Below, one piece after another: positions 8,114 through 16,760 of a stretch of DNA of 64,000 nt; the stretch's first letter is position 1, and each line of letters starts with the position of its first letter. The position numbers were made by a program, and so were the translations under genes. Source of the DNA: Candidatus Cottocaccamicrobium excrementipullorum (GTDB lineage Bacteria > Bacillota > Clostridia > Lachnospirales > Lachnospiraceae); contig DVFL01000009.1 in the NCBI GenBank assembly GCA_018713255.1, positions 1-64,000 of the forward strand, written 5' to 3'. The notes under the pieces are model-generated. The model searched no databases and was not told where the DNA came from. It saw only the letters and a program-made list of their open reading frames with translations.

Positions 8114-9016
8114 ATGAAAATCGGATTTATTGGTTTAGGGAACATGGGACTTCCCATGGCTCTTAATTTGTGCAAAAAAGGCTTTTCGATCATGGTGTGT
8201 TCCAGCAAAAAAGAAAGTCAGAATCGAATTCTGGAAGCAGGAGGACAAGCGGCAGAAAGTTTCTGTACTATGGCTGAGGAGTGTGATGTTGTTATCTCTA
8301 TTGTTCCTGCAGATCTCGAAATTAGGCAGTTGTATATGGGGGAGAAAAGCCTTATTTCAGCTGCTCGTCAAGGACTGATTTGTATTGATATGACATCGGC
8401 AATGGGAGCTACGAAAAAAGAGATTGCGTTGTACATAGAGCAAAGCGGAAAGAATATAAAGTTTATTGATGCGCCTGTAAGCGGAGGGGTTTCTGGAGCT
8501 GAAGGCGGAACGCTGACGATTATGGCAGGAGGAGAGAAAAATGTAGTTGAAGATTGTCTCCCTATTTTTCAGGCGATGGGAAAGCGAATTGTTTACACGG
8601 GGGAAGTTGGCTCTGCATCCAATGTGAAGATGATTAACCAAATGTTGAATGCGGCGAATACGGCAGTGGCAGCAGAAGCGCTGTGCTTATCAAGGCGGCT
8701 AGGGGTAGATGACGAGATTCTTAGTCAGGTAGTTAATGAAAGCAGCGGCGGGAGTTATGTGTTTGAAAAAAATGTGCCGAAATATATGATGACGGGGAAT
8801 CATCAGCCTGGATTTCGGCTGAAATTAATGAAAAAAGATGTAGAACTGTATTTAGAGACGGCAAAAAAGATGAAAGAGTTTACCTTGATTCCTCAACTAG
8901 TGTACCAGATCTATGCAGCCGCGGAAAATCAAGGGAATGGCGATTTGAATTATACATGTATTTATGAATGGTTTAAACAGAACCAGCCCGTTTTGGAGAA
9001 AGAGAGGTTAGATTAA
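8114..9016 (+). CDS. 3-hydroxyisobutyrate dehydrogenase / tartronate semialdehyde reductase-like enzyme
   Basis: A 300-residue beta-hydroxyacid dehydrogenase. It opens with MKIGFIGLGNMG, the Rossmann nucleotide site, then has the substrate-binding block DAPVSGGVSGAEGG (about residues 122-135) and the catalytic-Lys segment NVKMINQMLNA (about 171-181). Members reduce semialdehydes such as tartronate semialdehyde, or oxidise 3-hydroxyacids. The ATG at 8114 is preferred: AAAGGA lies 7 bases upstream, whereas the in-frame TTG at 8096 overlaps the previous stop. The stop shares one base with the next start. In context it could reduce the aldehyde released by the aldolase. Confidence 0.85.
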   Translation: MKIGFIGLGNMGLPMALNLCKKGFSIMVCSSKKESQNRILEAGGQAAESFCTMAEECDVVISIVPADLEIRQLYMGEKSLISAARQGLICIDMTSAMGATKKEIALYIEQSGKNIKFIDAPVSGGVSGAEGGTLTIMAGGEKNVVEDCLPIFQAMGKRIVYTGEVGSASNVKMINQMLNAANTAVAAEALCLSRRLGVDDEILSQVVNESSGGSYVFEKNVPKYMMTGNHQPGFRLKLMKKDVELYLETAKKMKEFTLIPQLVYQIYAAAENQGNGDLNYTCIYEWFKQNQPVLEKERLD

Positions 9017-10020
9017 TGATAAAAATAATGGACTGTACCTTGAGAGATGGGGCTAATGTAGTAGGGAAAGGTTTTGACGCGCGGATGACAAAAATGATGC
9101 TTGAAGGTCTGATTTCTTGTAATGTTCCTATTATTGAAATGGGAAATTGTTTAGGGATTGGGGCTTATGAGGCAGATCAGTCCATTGCGCCATTAACAGA
9201 TGAAGAGTATCTTAAATTGGTGCAGCCATACCTTTCTCAGGCAGAAATCGGAATGTTTATTGGCGTAAAAAATGTGAATGAAAAGAACGTAGAATTGGCC
9301 AGAAAATACGGGATTAATTTCTTGCGAGTTGGAGCAAATGCTGGAGATGGAAGGCTGGCATGTGAGGGAATTAAACGAATAAAAGCGGCAGGGCTGCGTT
9401 GCTTCTATTCCATGATGAAAGGTTATCTTCTTTCTGCTGATGATCTGGCAGAAGAAGCGAAAATGCTGGAAGATTGTGGATTGGATGAAATCACTATTAT
9501 GGATTCTGCAGGAACAATGACTCCGGATCAAGTGGGGGAATATGTGGAGAAAATGGTGAGCCAGGTGAAAATACCAGTGGCTTTTCACGGTCACAATAAC
9601 CTGGGATTATCTGTGGCCAATGCCATGGCAGCTCAAAAAGCTGGAGCACAAATTCTAGATTGTGGGCTTATGGGAATGGCCAGGAGTGCTGGGAATTGTG
9701 CAACAGAGTTGGCAGTGGCCGTGTTTGAACGGGCAGGCCTGCTTTCTGGTGTTGATTTGATGACGCTGCTGCATTTTATTGATCGTGAATTAGGACCGGC
9801 TATGGAAGAATATGGTTATCATGTGCCGGTAAAACCATTAGATCTGGTTTATGGCATTTCAGGATGCCATTCCAGTTTCGCCAGATTGTTTAAAGAAGTG
9901 GCAGAAGAAAAGCAGGTTGATTTATATTTGCTGATCATAGAAGTGTCAAAAATTAATCAGAAAAATCCAGATCGTGAATTGATTGAGCAGACGGCAGAAC
10001 GACTCAAGAAAGGGGAATAA
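9016..10020 (+). CDS. DRE-TIM aldolase, 4-hydroxy-2-oxovalerate aldolase-like
   Basis: A 334-residue DRE-TIM metallolyase. The DCTLRDG motif (residues 6-12) and the metal-binding HGHNNLGLSVAN block (about 193-204) are clear, as is GMARSAGNCATE, equivalent to the Gly-rich segment of DmpG/BphI. Those enzymes cleave 4-hydroxy-2-oxo acids to pyruvate and an aldehyde. The DmpG/BphI catalytic His that follows the LRDG motif by two residues is Asn14 here, and the DmpF-contacting C-terminal region is not recognisable; no acylating aldehyde dehydrogenase gene follows. The substrate probably differs from hydroxyoxovalerate. The start overlaps the previous stop by one base. Confidence 0.8.
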   Translation: MIKIMDCTLRDGANVVGKGFDARMTKMMLEGLISCNVPIIEMGNCLGIGAYEADQSIAPLTDEEYLKLVQPYLSQAEIGMFIGVKNVNEKNVELARKYGINFLRVGANAGDGRLACEGIKRIKAAGLRCFYSMMKGYLLSADDLAEEAKMLEDCGLDEITIMDSAGTMTPDQVGEYVEKMVSQVKIPVAFHGHNNLGLSVANAMAAQKAGAQILDCGLMGMARSAGNCATELAVAVFERAGLLSGVDLMTLLHFIDRELGPAMEEYGYHVPVKPLDLVYGISGCHSSFARLFKEVAEEKQVDLYLLIIEVSKINQKNPDRELIEQTAERLKKGE

Positions 10021-10022
10021 TA

Positions 10023-10979
10023 GTGGAGATTGTTGTACTGGACGGATATACGGAAAATCCCGGCGATTTAAGCTGGGAAGGTTTTGAAAAGTTAGGAGAG
10101 CTTAAAGTTTACGATCGAACCCCTATGGATAAGGTCATAGAGCGGATCGGAAACGCAGAAGCAGTGATCGTAAATAAGGCTCCCATTACAAAAGAAATTA
10201 TAAGCGCTTGTCCTAGTATTCGTTATATTGGGGTTCTGGCTACTGGATATAATGTAATAGATGTGAATGCAGCAAAAGAAAATGGTATTGTGGTGACTAA
10301 TATTCCTTCTTATGGTACCTGGGCAGTGGGACAGTTTGCTATTGCGCTTTTGCTGGAAATTTGCCATCATGTGGCTCATCACGATCAGGCAGTCCATGAA
10401 GGACGGTGGAGTACAAATCCAGATTGGTGTTTTTGGGATTATCCATTAATTGAGTTGGCGGGGAAAACCATGGGAATTATTGGATTTGGGCGTATCGGTC
10501 AGGTAACTGGCAAAATTGCCAAGGCAATGGGAATGCATATTTTGGCTTATGATAAACATCAGACAGAAGAAGGCAAGGAAATTGCGGAATACACAGATCT
10601 AGATAATTTACTGAGCCGGGCAGATGTGATTAGTCTTCATTGCCCTTTGTTTCCAGATACAGAAGGGCTAATTAACCGGGAAACGATTAGTAAAATGAAA
10701 GATGGAGTGATTATATTAAACAACTCCAGAGGCCCACTGATTGTAGAAGAAGATTTAGCAGAAGCGCTGTCATCAGGAAAAGTTTATGGAGCAGGATTGG
10801 ATGTAGTAAAAACGGAACCTATTTTGCCGGATAATCCTTTGTTGAAAGCACCAAACTGTTTAATCACACCGCACATTTCCTGGGCACCCAAGGAAAGCCG
10901 AAGCCGTCTAATGGATATAGCGGTGAATAATTTAAAGGCCTTTATTGAAGGAAGGCTGGTGAATGTGGTGAATAATTAA
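10023..10979 (+). CDS. D-2-hydroxyacid dehydrogenase (glycerate/hydroxypyruvate reductase-like)
   Basis: A 318-residue member of the NAD-dependent D-isomer family. The Rossmann motif GFGRIG (about 154-159), the catalytic Arg in NNSRGPL (about 236), Glu in KTEP and His in TPHISWA (about 286) are all present. The closest style is glycerate dehydrogenase / hydroxypyruvate reductase rather than D-lactate dehydrogenase, but substrate calls in this family are weak. It begins with GTG two bases after the previous stop and overlaps the next gene by one base. In the operon it could reduce pyruvate, glyoxylate or hydroxypyruvate and regenerate NAD. Confidence 0.85.
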   Translation: MEIVVLDGYTENPGDLSWEGFEKLGELKVYDRTPMDKVIERIGNAEAVIVNKAPITKEIISACPSIRYIGVLATGYNVIDVNAAKENGIVVTNIPSYGTWAVGQFAIALLLEICHHVAHHDQAVHEGRWSTNPDWCFWDYPLIELAGKTMGIIGFGRIGQVTGKIAKAMGMHILAYDKHQTEEGKEIAEYTDLDNLLSRADVISLHCPLFPDTEGLINRETISKMKDGVIILNNSRGPLIVEEDLAEALSSGKVYGAGLDVVKTEPILPDNPLLKAPNCLITPHISWAPKESRSRLMDIAVNNLKAFIEGRLVNVVNN

Positions 10980-11896
10980 TGGAGATTACTTCCTTGCTTG
11001 AAATGCAGGGGGCAATGTTTTTGCTTCTTATTTCTGGATTTATTATGCGGAAACGAAATATTCTTCCAGAAGGCGGGAAAAGCCTGCTGACAAATTTGTT
11101 GGTGGATTTTGTTCTTCCCTGCAGTATTATCCATTCCTTTCAGGTAGAATTTACAAGGGAAGTATTTGAAAAATGTATTGCAGTGCTTGCTATAGCTGCA
11201 GTTATTCAGTTGCTTGCCTGGATTTTCCCTAAAGCAGCATATGGGAGAATTCCGTCAGAGAGAAGATGTGTTTTGGAATATGGGACTATTTGTTCTAATG
11301 CTGGGATGATGGGAACAGCTATTGCAGAAAATGTTTTCGGGACCATGGGGATGATGTATTCTTCCATATATCTAATTCCTCAGCGGATTGCCATGTGGAC
11401 GATAGGGCTTGCTTGTTTCGAACAAGCAGTAAGCCGGAAGAATATGGTGAAAAAGGTTTTGCTCCATCCTTGTATTATTGCCGTGGAACTGGGATTGCTG
11501 GTGATGATTGGAGGAATTTCTTTACCTAATTTTCTTACAGATACGCTGGGAATGACAGGCGGCTGCACTACTCCGCTCTCGATGATTTTTCTAGGAATGG
11601 TTTTGGCAGAAGTAAAGAGTATTCGAGATATGTTTGATCGTCAAATTCTATTCTATACTGTTGTCAGGCTGGTAATTTTTCCGGGAATAGTGTTGGCGGG
11701 ATGTCGGTTAATTTCTGCCGATCTTGTGGTGACAGGAGTGTCAGTGCTGTTATCGGCTATGCCAGCGGGCAGCACTACTGCAGTTTTGGCTTCTAAGTAT
11801 CATAAAGATATAGATTTTTCTACGAAGTGTGTTGTGATTACTACAGTATGCTCGTTAGTTACAATTCCAATCTGGTGTGCTATTTTATCGTTATAG
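10979..11896 (+). CDS. AEC-family carrier
   Basis: A 305-residue integral membrane protein of the auxin efflux carrier family with about ten spans. Family marks include the N-terminal GFIMRKRNILPEGG loop and the CSNAGMMGTAIAENVFG segment (about residues 103-118). Bacterial members move organic acids such as malate or lactate. It is the last gene of the operon, with its start overlapping the previous stop, so it may export the acidic end product (inference) or act as a second uptake route. Confidence 0.85.
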   Translation: MEITSLLEMQGAMFLLLISGFIMRKRNILPEGGKSLLTNLLVDFVLPCSIIHSFQVEFTREVFEKCIAVLAIAAVIQLLAWIFPKAAYGRIPSERRCVLEYGTICSNAGMMGTAIAENVFGTMGMMYSSIYLIPQRIAMWTIGLACFEQAVSRKNMVKKVLLHPCIIAVELGLLVMIGGISLPNFLTDTLGMTGGCTTPLSMIFLGMVLAEVKSIRDMFDRQILFYTVVRLVIFPGIVLAGCRLISADLVVTGVSVLLSAMPAGSTTAVLASKYHKDIDFSTKCVVITTVCSLVTIPIWCAILSL

Positions 11897-11918
11897 TGGG
11901 GTATTGTAGACATAAAAA

Positions 11919-11952
11919 TAAAAGGCCTTGTCCTGAAGCGGACAAGGCCTTT
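11919..11952 (+). terminator. Strong bidirectional terminator
   Basis: AAAAGGCCTTGTCC, loop TGAAGC, GGACAAGGCCTTTT: a perfect 14-pair stem with A-run and T-run ends. It closes the hydroxyacid operon and marks the right edge of the AT-rich block. The following gap to 12158 has a lone TATAAT at 12064 with no clear -35. Confidence 0.9.
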
Positions 11953-12158
11953 TGTTGTGAGGAGAATGGCCGGAGAACTGCAGGTGTTGAGGACTTATAA
12001 AAATACGACATTTTTTCTGAGAACAGGGCACAAAAATCTATAAAAGAAAAAGGAGAAAACAAGTATAATGAAAGCCAAGAACTGACAGTTTTTTTGTTTA
12101 GAAAGGAATCGCATCGGTATTCTGTTTAAAGATTCATGTGAATGAGGAGGAGAAGGGA

Positions 12159-14447
12159 ATGAGAACATCGGTGACATCTTCAATTTGCTGGGAGGATCAT
12201 CCGGCTGAAGAATGGCTGGAGGCGTATCCCATTGGAAATGGACGGCTGGGAGCAATGATCTTCGGCGGCATAAAAAAAGAGCGGGTGCAGATGAACTTAG
12301 ACAGTTTGTGGTATGGCGGACATGTGGACCGTTTGAATCCGGCGGCGAAAGAGAATCTGGGAAAGGTACGGAAATTGATTAGCGAGGGGAAAATCAGCCA
12401 GGCGGAGGAGCTTTTAACGCTGGCCTTTTCTGGACTTCCTCAGAGCCAGAGACCTTTTCAGCCGTTGGGGGATCTGGAAATTACTTATGGACGCAGAGGT
12501 GATCAGGCCGTTTCAGAGCAGGCTCAGGATTATCGGAGAGAGCTGGATCTGGAACATGGACTGGTCAGGGAAAGCTTCGTTCTGGGAAAAGGGAAGATAG
12601 AAAAGACATATTTTGCCTCATGGCCAGCTAAAGTGCTGGTGATTCATATAGAAGCCTCCGCGGGAATTTCTTTTTCAGCTATTCTTCGCCGCCGTCGTTT
12701 TTATGAGCATTCGGGAAGCTGGATGGATCGCGGAATTTTTATGGATGGCCAGTCTGGCCCTGATGGGGTAAGGTTCTATGCAGGCGCCGCTGCTGCCAGC
12801 GGGGAGTGCGGGAACGTTCAGACAATAGGAGAGCACCTTCTGGGGAGAGATTGCCAGGAAGTGACGGTGATTATTTCTGGGGAAACCAGTTTTTATGAGG
12901 AAGATCCCCGGAAGACGGTTCAGGAGCGGATAAAAGCGGCGATGGAAAAAGGGTATGAACGGCTTCTTGAAGAGCATGTTGAGGATTATCAGAGCTTGTA
13001 TGAAAGAGTGAATTTCCATTTAGGCGCCGATGATCTCAGCGAGGAAATTTCTCTTCCGCTGCACCGCCGGATGAAGGAGAGGCCTGAGGATTTAGGGTTG
13101 GCGGAAACGTATTTTAATTTTTGCCGTTATTTGATGATTTCTGGAAGCCGGCCAGATTCACTGCCTTTAAATCTGCAAGGCATTTGGTGTGAGGAGATGG
13201 AACCTGCCTGGGATTCTAAATACACGATTAATATCAATACAGAGATGAATTACTGGCCGTCGGAAAGCTGCAATCTGTCTTCCTGCCATCAGCCTCTTTT
13301 TCGGCTGATTCGAAGAGTAAAGGAGATGGGACAAAGAACTGCCAGGGAAATGTACGGATGCCGGGGCTTTACGGCGCATCACAATACAGATATTTGGGCG
13401 GATACAGAGCCGCAGGATATTTATATTCCAGCCTCTTACTGGGTGATGGGAGGCGCCTGGCTCTGTACCCACATTATGAATCACTATCGGTATACCAAGG
13501 ACAAGGATTTCCTGAAGGAGAACTTTTCCTGCTTGGAAGAGGCAGTGTTATTTTTTGAGGATTTTTTGATTGAAGATCAGGGAGAATTTGTTACCAGTCC
13601 TTCGGTATCTCCGGAGAATACGTATATTATGAAAGATGGGACGGAGGGGTGTATCTGTGCGGGAAGTACTATGGACGTGGAGATTTTAAATGATCTGTTT
13701 GACGATTACCTGGAGGCTGCCGGAATTTTAGGAATTGCCAGTCAAGTAACCCAAAGGGCAGAGGAAATGCGGAAGAGATTCCCCAAATTAAAAATTGGAA
13801 AACATGGACAAATCCAGGAGTGGCGGGAAGATTATGAGGAGAAGGAGCCGGGGCACCGGCATATTTCTCAGCTTTATGGGCTGTATCCTTCCCGGCAGAT
13901 TTCCTGGGAGAAAACCCCAGCCCTTGCTCAGGCTGCAGAGAAGACTTTAGCCCGCCGTCTGGCTTACGGCGGCGGACATACTGGCTGGAGCTGCGCCTGG
14001 ATTGTGTGTATGTACGCTAGGCTGGAAGATGGAGAAAAGGCGCATCAAAATTTGATGAAGCTTTTTGGCCAGTCCACTGCCCCTAATCTGATGGATACGC
14101 ACCCCAGAAAAAATGGATGTGTGTTCCAGATTGACGGGAATATGGGAGCCTTGGCTGGTATTGTGGAGATGCTGGTTCATGCGGAAGAGGATCGGCTGCT
14201 TCTTTTGCCCGCGCTTCCCCCTACCTGGCCTGAGGGAAGAATTCAGGGAATTCGGATCATGAATGATGGAGAGATTGATCTGCAGTGGAGCCGGGGACAG
14301 GTTCAGACTTGGGAGATCCAAGCGGGAAAAGAGGATCTTGAGCTTATGGTGAAAGCCAATCAAACCTGGCAGAAGGTTCAGATTCCGGCAGGAATGAGGA
14401 AATGTTTTACCCCGGATGTTCAGGTTAAAGAGCCTGGAAATAAATAA
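12159..14447 (+). CDS. GH95 family alpha-L-fucosidase-like glycoside hydrolase
   Basis: About 762 residues, a usual length for GH95. The N-terminal beta domain begins WEDHPAEEWLEAYPIGNGRLGAMIFGG-like. The helical barrel shows LPLNLQGIWCEEMEPAWDSK, then ININTEMNYWPSE (about 356-368), HHNTDIWAD and VSPENTY. The C-terminal GGHTGWSCAW and FQIDGNMGALAGIVEML are hallmarks of the family. Members remove alpha-1,2-L-fucose or alpha-L-galactose by inversion. There is no signal peptide, so it should act inside the cell on imported oligosaccharide. The ATG at 12159 has GGAGGAGAAGG before it; the in-frame GTG at 12138 does not. It is followed by a RhaT-like transporter, probably as an operon. Confidence 0.88.
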   Translation: MRTSVTSSICWEDHPAEEWLEAYPIGNGRLGAMIFGGIKKERVQMNLDSLWYGGHVDRLNPAAKENLGKVRKLISEGKISQAEELLTLAFSGLPQSQRPFQPLGDLEITYGRRGDQAVSEQAQDYRRELDLEHGLVRESFVLGKGKIEKTYFASWPAKVLVIHIEASAGISFSAILRRRRFYEHSGSWMDRGIFMDGQSGPDGVRFYAGAAAASGECGNVQTIGEHLLGRDCQEVTVIISGETSFYEEDPRKTVQERIKAAMEKGYERLLEEHVEDYQSLYERVNFHLGADDLSEEISLPLHRRMKERPEDLGLAETYFNFCRYLMISGSRPDSLPLNLQGIWCEEMEPAWDSKYTININTEMNYWPSESCNLSSCHQPLFRLIRRVKEMGQRTAREMYGCRGFTAHHNTDIWADTEPQDIYIPASYWVMGGAWLCTHIMNHYRYTKDKDFLKENFSCLEEAVLFFEDFLIEDQGEFVTSPSVSPENTYIMKDGTEGCICAGSTMDVEILNDLFDDYLEAAGILGIASQVTQRAEEMRKRFPKLKIGKHGQIQEWREDYEEKEPGHRHISQLYGLYPSRQISWEKTPALAQAAEKTLARRLAYGGGHTGWSCAWIVCMYARLEDGEKAHQNLMKLFGQSTAPNLMDTHPRKNGCVFQIDGNMGALAGIVEMLVHAEEDRLLLLPALPPTWPEGRIQGIRIMNDGEIDLQWSRGQVQTWEIQAGKEDLELMVKANQTWQKVQIPAGMRKCFTPDVQVKEPGNK

Positions 14448-14463
14448 TTGACAGGAGAATAGA

Positions 14464-15435
14464 ATGAGAACAGGAATTTTGCTGCTGGCGGGCTTTTTTC
14501 AGGGAAGTTTTGGACTGGGGTACAAAGATTATCGTCCTCTTCCCTGGGCGGCCTTCTGGCTGGTCTACAATCTTTTTTGCCTGGGAACGGCGGCCATCTG
14601 GACGTTTTTTCAGGCGCCGGGATTTTTGCCGGTTCTTTTCCATCATCCAGAAGAGGCGGCGGTAATTTTTGTCTGCGGAGTAATCTGGGGAGCTTCGGCC
14701 ATTTGTTTTACGAAAGGTGTGGATCTTTTGGGAATGGCTCTTTTATATGGCATTTCTATGGGATTTTCCATCATCGGCGGTTCAATTTTTCCCCTTCTTC
14801 TCCATCCGCAGAACCTGGAAGGAAATATTTTGCTTAATCTGGGGGCAGGCCTGGCCTTAAGCGGTGCTGGAATCTTTTTGATTACGGCAGGCGGACGGAA
14901 ACGGGATGGCGCACAAGGGGCGAAGAAAAACCGTTTGGGCACGGCCATGGCTGTTTTTTCTGGAATTGGTTCTGCATTAATGAATCTTGGATTTGGTTAC
15001 GGACAGAACATTACGGCAGAGCTTTCTGCCTCCGGCATCGGCGATGTGGGAATTTCTGCCGCTTCCTGGTTTTTGGTCATTCTGGGAGGAAATGCGGCTA
15101 TGGCATGCTACTGTGTTCCGCAGATTGTAAAAGGCCGTCTGTTTTCTGGATTAAAGGGAAAGGGACTTCCAAGACGGCTGGTGATCCTTTTGTTTACCGC
15201 CATGATCTGGTATGGAGCGCTCTGCCTTTATGGCGTTTATACTGCCCAGGCCGGAGCGTATGGAATTGTGGTAGGATGGGTGATTTTTAATGCTCTGGCG
15301 CTGATTGTGTCTAATCTATGGGGACTGCTTTTAGGAGAGTGGAAAGGGGCAGGAGAGGGCCTTAGGCTGGCGGCAGCGGGAGATGTGCTGCTGATGGCGG
15401 CATGGATTTTTCTAGCCAGATTGAATGCAGGATGA
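14464..15435 (+). CDS. RhaT-like sugar permease (DMT superfamily)
   Basis: A 323-residue membrane protein with about ten hydrophobic spans, resembling the L-rhamnose/proton symporter RhaT: small-residue-rich first span with FFQGSFGLGYKDYRPLPW, later ALMNLGFGYGQNITAEL and the last loop SNLWGLLLGEWKG. It starts 16 bases after the GH95 stop with its own GGAG site. A role in uptake of a 6-deoxyhexose such as fucose or rhamnose is inferred from the family and neighbour. No fucose or rhamnose catabolic genes lie beside it. Confidence 0.75.
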   Translation: MRTGILLLAGFFQGSFGLGYKDYRPLPWAAFWLVYNLFCLGTAAIWTFFQAPGFLPVLFHHPEEAAVIFVCGVIWGASAICFTKGVDLLGMALLYGISMGFSIIGGSIFPLLLHPQNLEGNILLNLGAGLALSGAGIFLITAGGRKRDGAQGAKKNRLGTAMAVFSGIGSALMNLGFGYGQNITAELSASGIGDVGISAASWFLVILGGNAAMACYCVPQIVKGRLFSGLKGKGLPRRLVILLFTAMIWYGALCLYGVYTAQAGAYGIVVGWVIFNALALIVSNLWGLLLGEWKGAGEGLRLAAAGDVLLMAAWIFLARLNAG

Positions 15436-15494
15436 ATAAATCAGCGCCAAGAACAACTGCAGTCTGACAGAGGGCAAATTTTTGCCTGGGCCTC

Positions 15495-15523
15495 TTGAAT
15501 TTGCGCGCAGATGTACGTATAGT
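15495..15523 (+). promoter_or_regulatory. Sigma-A promoter of the uracil-DNA glycosylase gene
   Basis: TTGAAT, 17 bases, TATAGT. Because the promoter begins at an in-frame TTG, it rules out that codon as the real start and supports the ATG at 15561. A hairpin with GGCAAA-TT-TTTGCC lies just upstream (15473-15486). Confidence 0.75.
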
Positions 15524-15560
15524 AGAAGCAGAGGAAAAGAAGAAAAAGAGGCGGCAGAAC

Positions 15561-16112
15561 ATGTATACCTATGAGGAATTAAAGGAATTTGCAGAAAACT
15601 GTGGGCGATGTGAACTTTGCCGGACCAGAATTCACCCCGTTATGGGACGGGGGAGTCTTCAGGCACAGGTGATGTTGATTGCAGAAGCACCAGGGGCTGT
15701 GGAGGACAGGGAAGGAATTCCTTTTGCAGGACCTTCCGGAAGGGTATTGGATCAGCTTTTGGGAGAGGCGGGATTAAGCCGGCAGGAGATTTATCTGACG
15801 AATGTGGTAAAATGTCATCCGCCGGGAAACCGGGATCCCTGGCCTAAGGAGCAGGAGGCCTGCATTGCCTACCTGAAATATGAGACTCTGCTTCTTCGTC
15901 CGAAAATCATGGTTTGTCTGGGCCGAATTGCAGCCCAACGGATTATTCGCCCTGATTTTCGTATTACCAGGGAGCACGGAACGTTTCTTTACCGAAAAAA
16001 TACTTGGCTTACTGCCGTGTATCACCCTTCAGCGATTCTTCGGGATCCAGGAAAGCTGGAGGAGACAGCGGAAGATTTTCGCAGGATTCGAAAACAGCTG
16101 GATCAACATTGA
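15561..16112 (+). CDS. Type 4 uracil-DNA glycosylase
   Basis: A 183-residue base-excision repair enzyme that removes uracil from DNA. The iron-sulfur cysteines are visible: the N-terminal CELC pair (residues 17 and 20), then Cys in NVVKCHPP (about 85) and in EQEAC (about 101). Active-site motif 1 reads AEAPGAVEDREG (about 41-52) and motif 2 HPSAIL lies near the C-terminus, as in family 4 UDGs. It stands alone with its own promoter and terminator. Confidence 0.9.
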   Translation: MYTYEELKEFAENCGRCELCRTRIHPVMGRGSLQAQVMLIAEAPGAVEDREGIPFAGPSGRVLDQLLGEAGLSRQEIYLTNVVKCHPPGNRDPWPKEQEACIAYLKYETLLLRPKIMVCLGRIAAQRIIRPDFRITREHGTFLYRKNTWLTAVYHPSAILRDPGKLEETAEDFRRIRKQLDQH

Positions 16113-16121
16113 TAAAGCGCG

Positions 16122-16190
16122 AAAGCGGCTTCAGTGAAGTGAGGCAAAGGAGGATAATGCCCACTCTTTTCTGAAGCCGCTTTTTGTTTT
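16122..16190 (+). terminator. Terminator with a long loop
   Basis: AAAGCGGCTTCAG pairs perfectly with CTGAAGCCGCTTT (16171-16183) across a 36-base loop and is followed by TTGTTTT. It ends the uracil-DNA glycosylase transcript. Confidence 0.75.
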
Positions 16191-16237
16191 GACGCAGGTT
16201 GCCGGGAGGCATTTTTTCCGTCTGGAACGGTTGGCTC

Positions 16238-16266
16238 TTGACAAACAGGCGAATTCTCTCTAAAAT
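16238..16266 (+). promoter_or_regulatory. Sigma-A promoter of the first marR/MATE pair
   Basis: TTGACA, 17 bases, TAAAAT, about 40 bases before the marR start. A consensus -35 and near-consensus -10 suggest a strong promoter that the MarR product could repress. Confidence 0.8.
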
Positions 16267-16308
16267 ACTTAGGAACCGAAATAAATTGGGAGGAAAGGAG
16301 CAAAGGAT

Positions 16309-16725
16309 ATGGAAACGGGAAAGGTGATTAATAAAATCTCCAACCGATTAAGGCGCAGATCCCGGGCGGTACAGGAAGCTATCGGCATCAGCGGGGCTCA
16401 GGGAAATATTCTGGATTATATTCTGGTGGAAGGAGAAAAAAGAAGCATTTATCAAAAGGAAATTGAGCGGGAGTTCGGATTAAGACCTTCTACGGCCACA
16501 GAAGCGCTTCAGAATCTGGAAAAAAGAGGACTGATCCGGCGGATTCCAGATGAGCAGGACGGAAGGTATAAACGGATTGTATTTACGGAAAAGGCTTCTC
16601 AGGTAAAAGAGGCGCTCCGCCAGGAGATTCGTCAGTCAGAGGAGCTTCTGCTTCGTGGAATTTCATCGGAGGAGAAGACGGTTTTTCTGGAGATTGCAGA
16701 AAGAATGCTGGAAAATCTGGAGTAG
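16309..16725 (+). CDS. MarR family transcriptional regulator
   Basis: 138 residues with the winged helix-turn-helix of MarR: IYQKEIEREFGLRPSTATEALQNLEKRGLIRR is the recognition region in two parts (about residues 44-75), followed by the wing IPDEQDGRYKRIVFTEKA. MarR dimers usually repress their own operon and release DNA on binding small aromatic or drug-like ligands. GGAAAGGAG precedes the ATG. It lies 35 bases upstream of a MATE exporter and very likely controls it. Confidence 0.88.
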   Translation: METGKVINKISNRLRRRSRAVQEAIGISGAQGNILDYILVEGEKRSIYQKEIEREFGLRPSTATEALQNLEKRGLIRRIPDEQDGRYKRIVFTEKASQVKEALRQEIRQSEELLLRGISSEEKTVFLEIAERMLENLE

Positions 16726-16760
16726 TGAGGAAAGTAAAGGGGAAAAGGAGAAAATGAATC

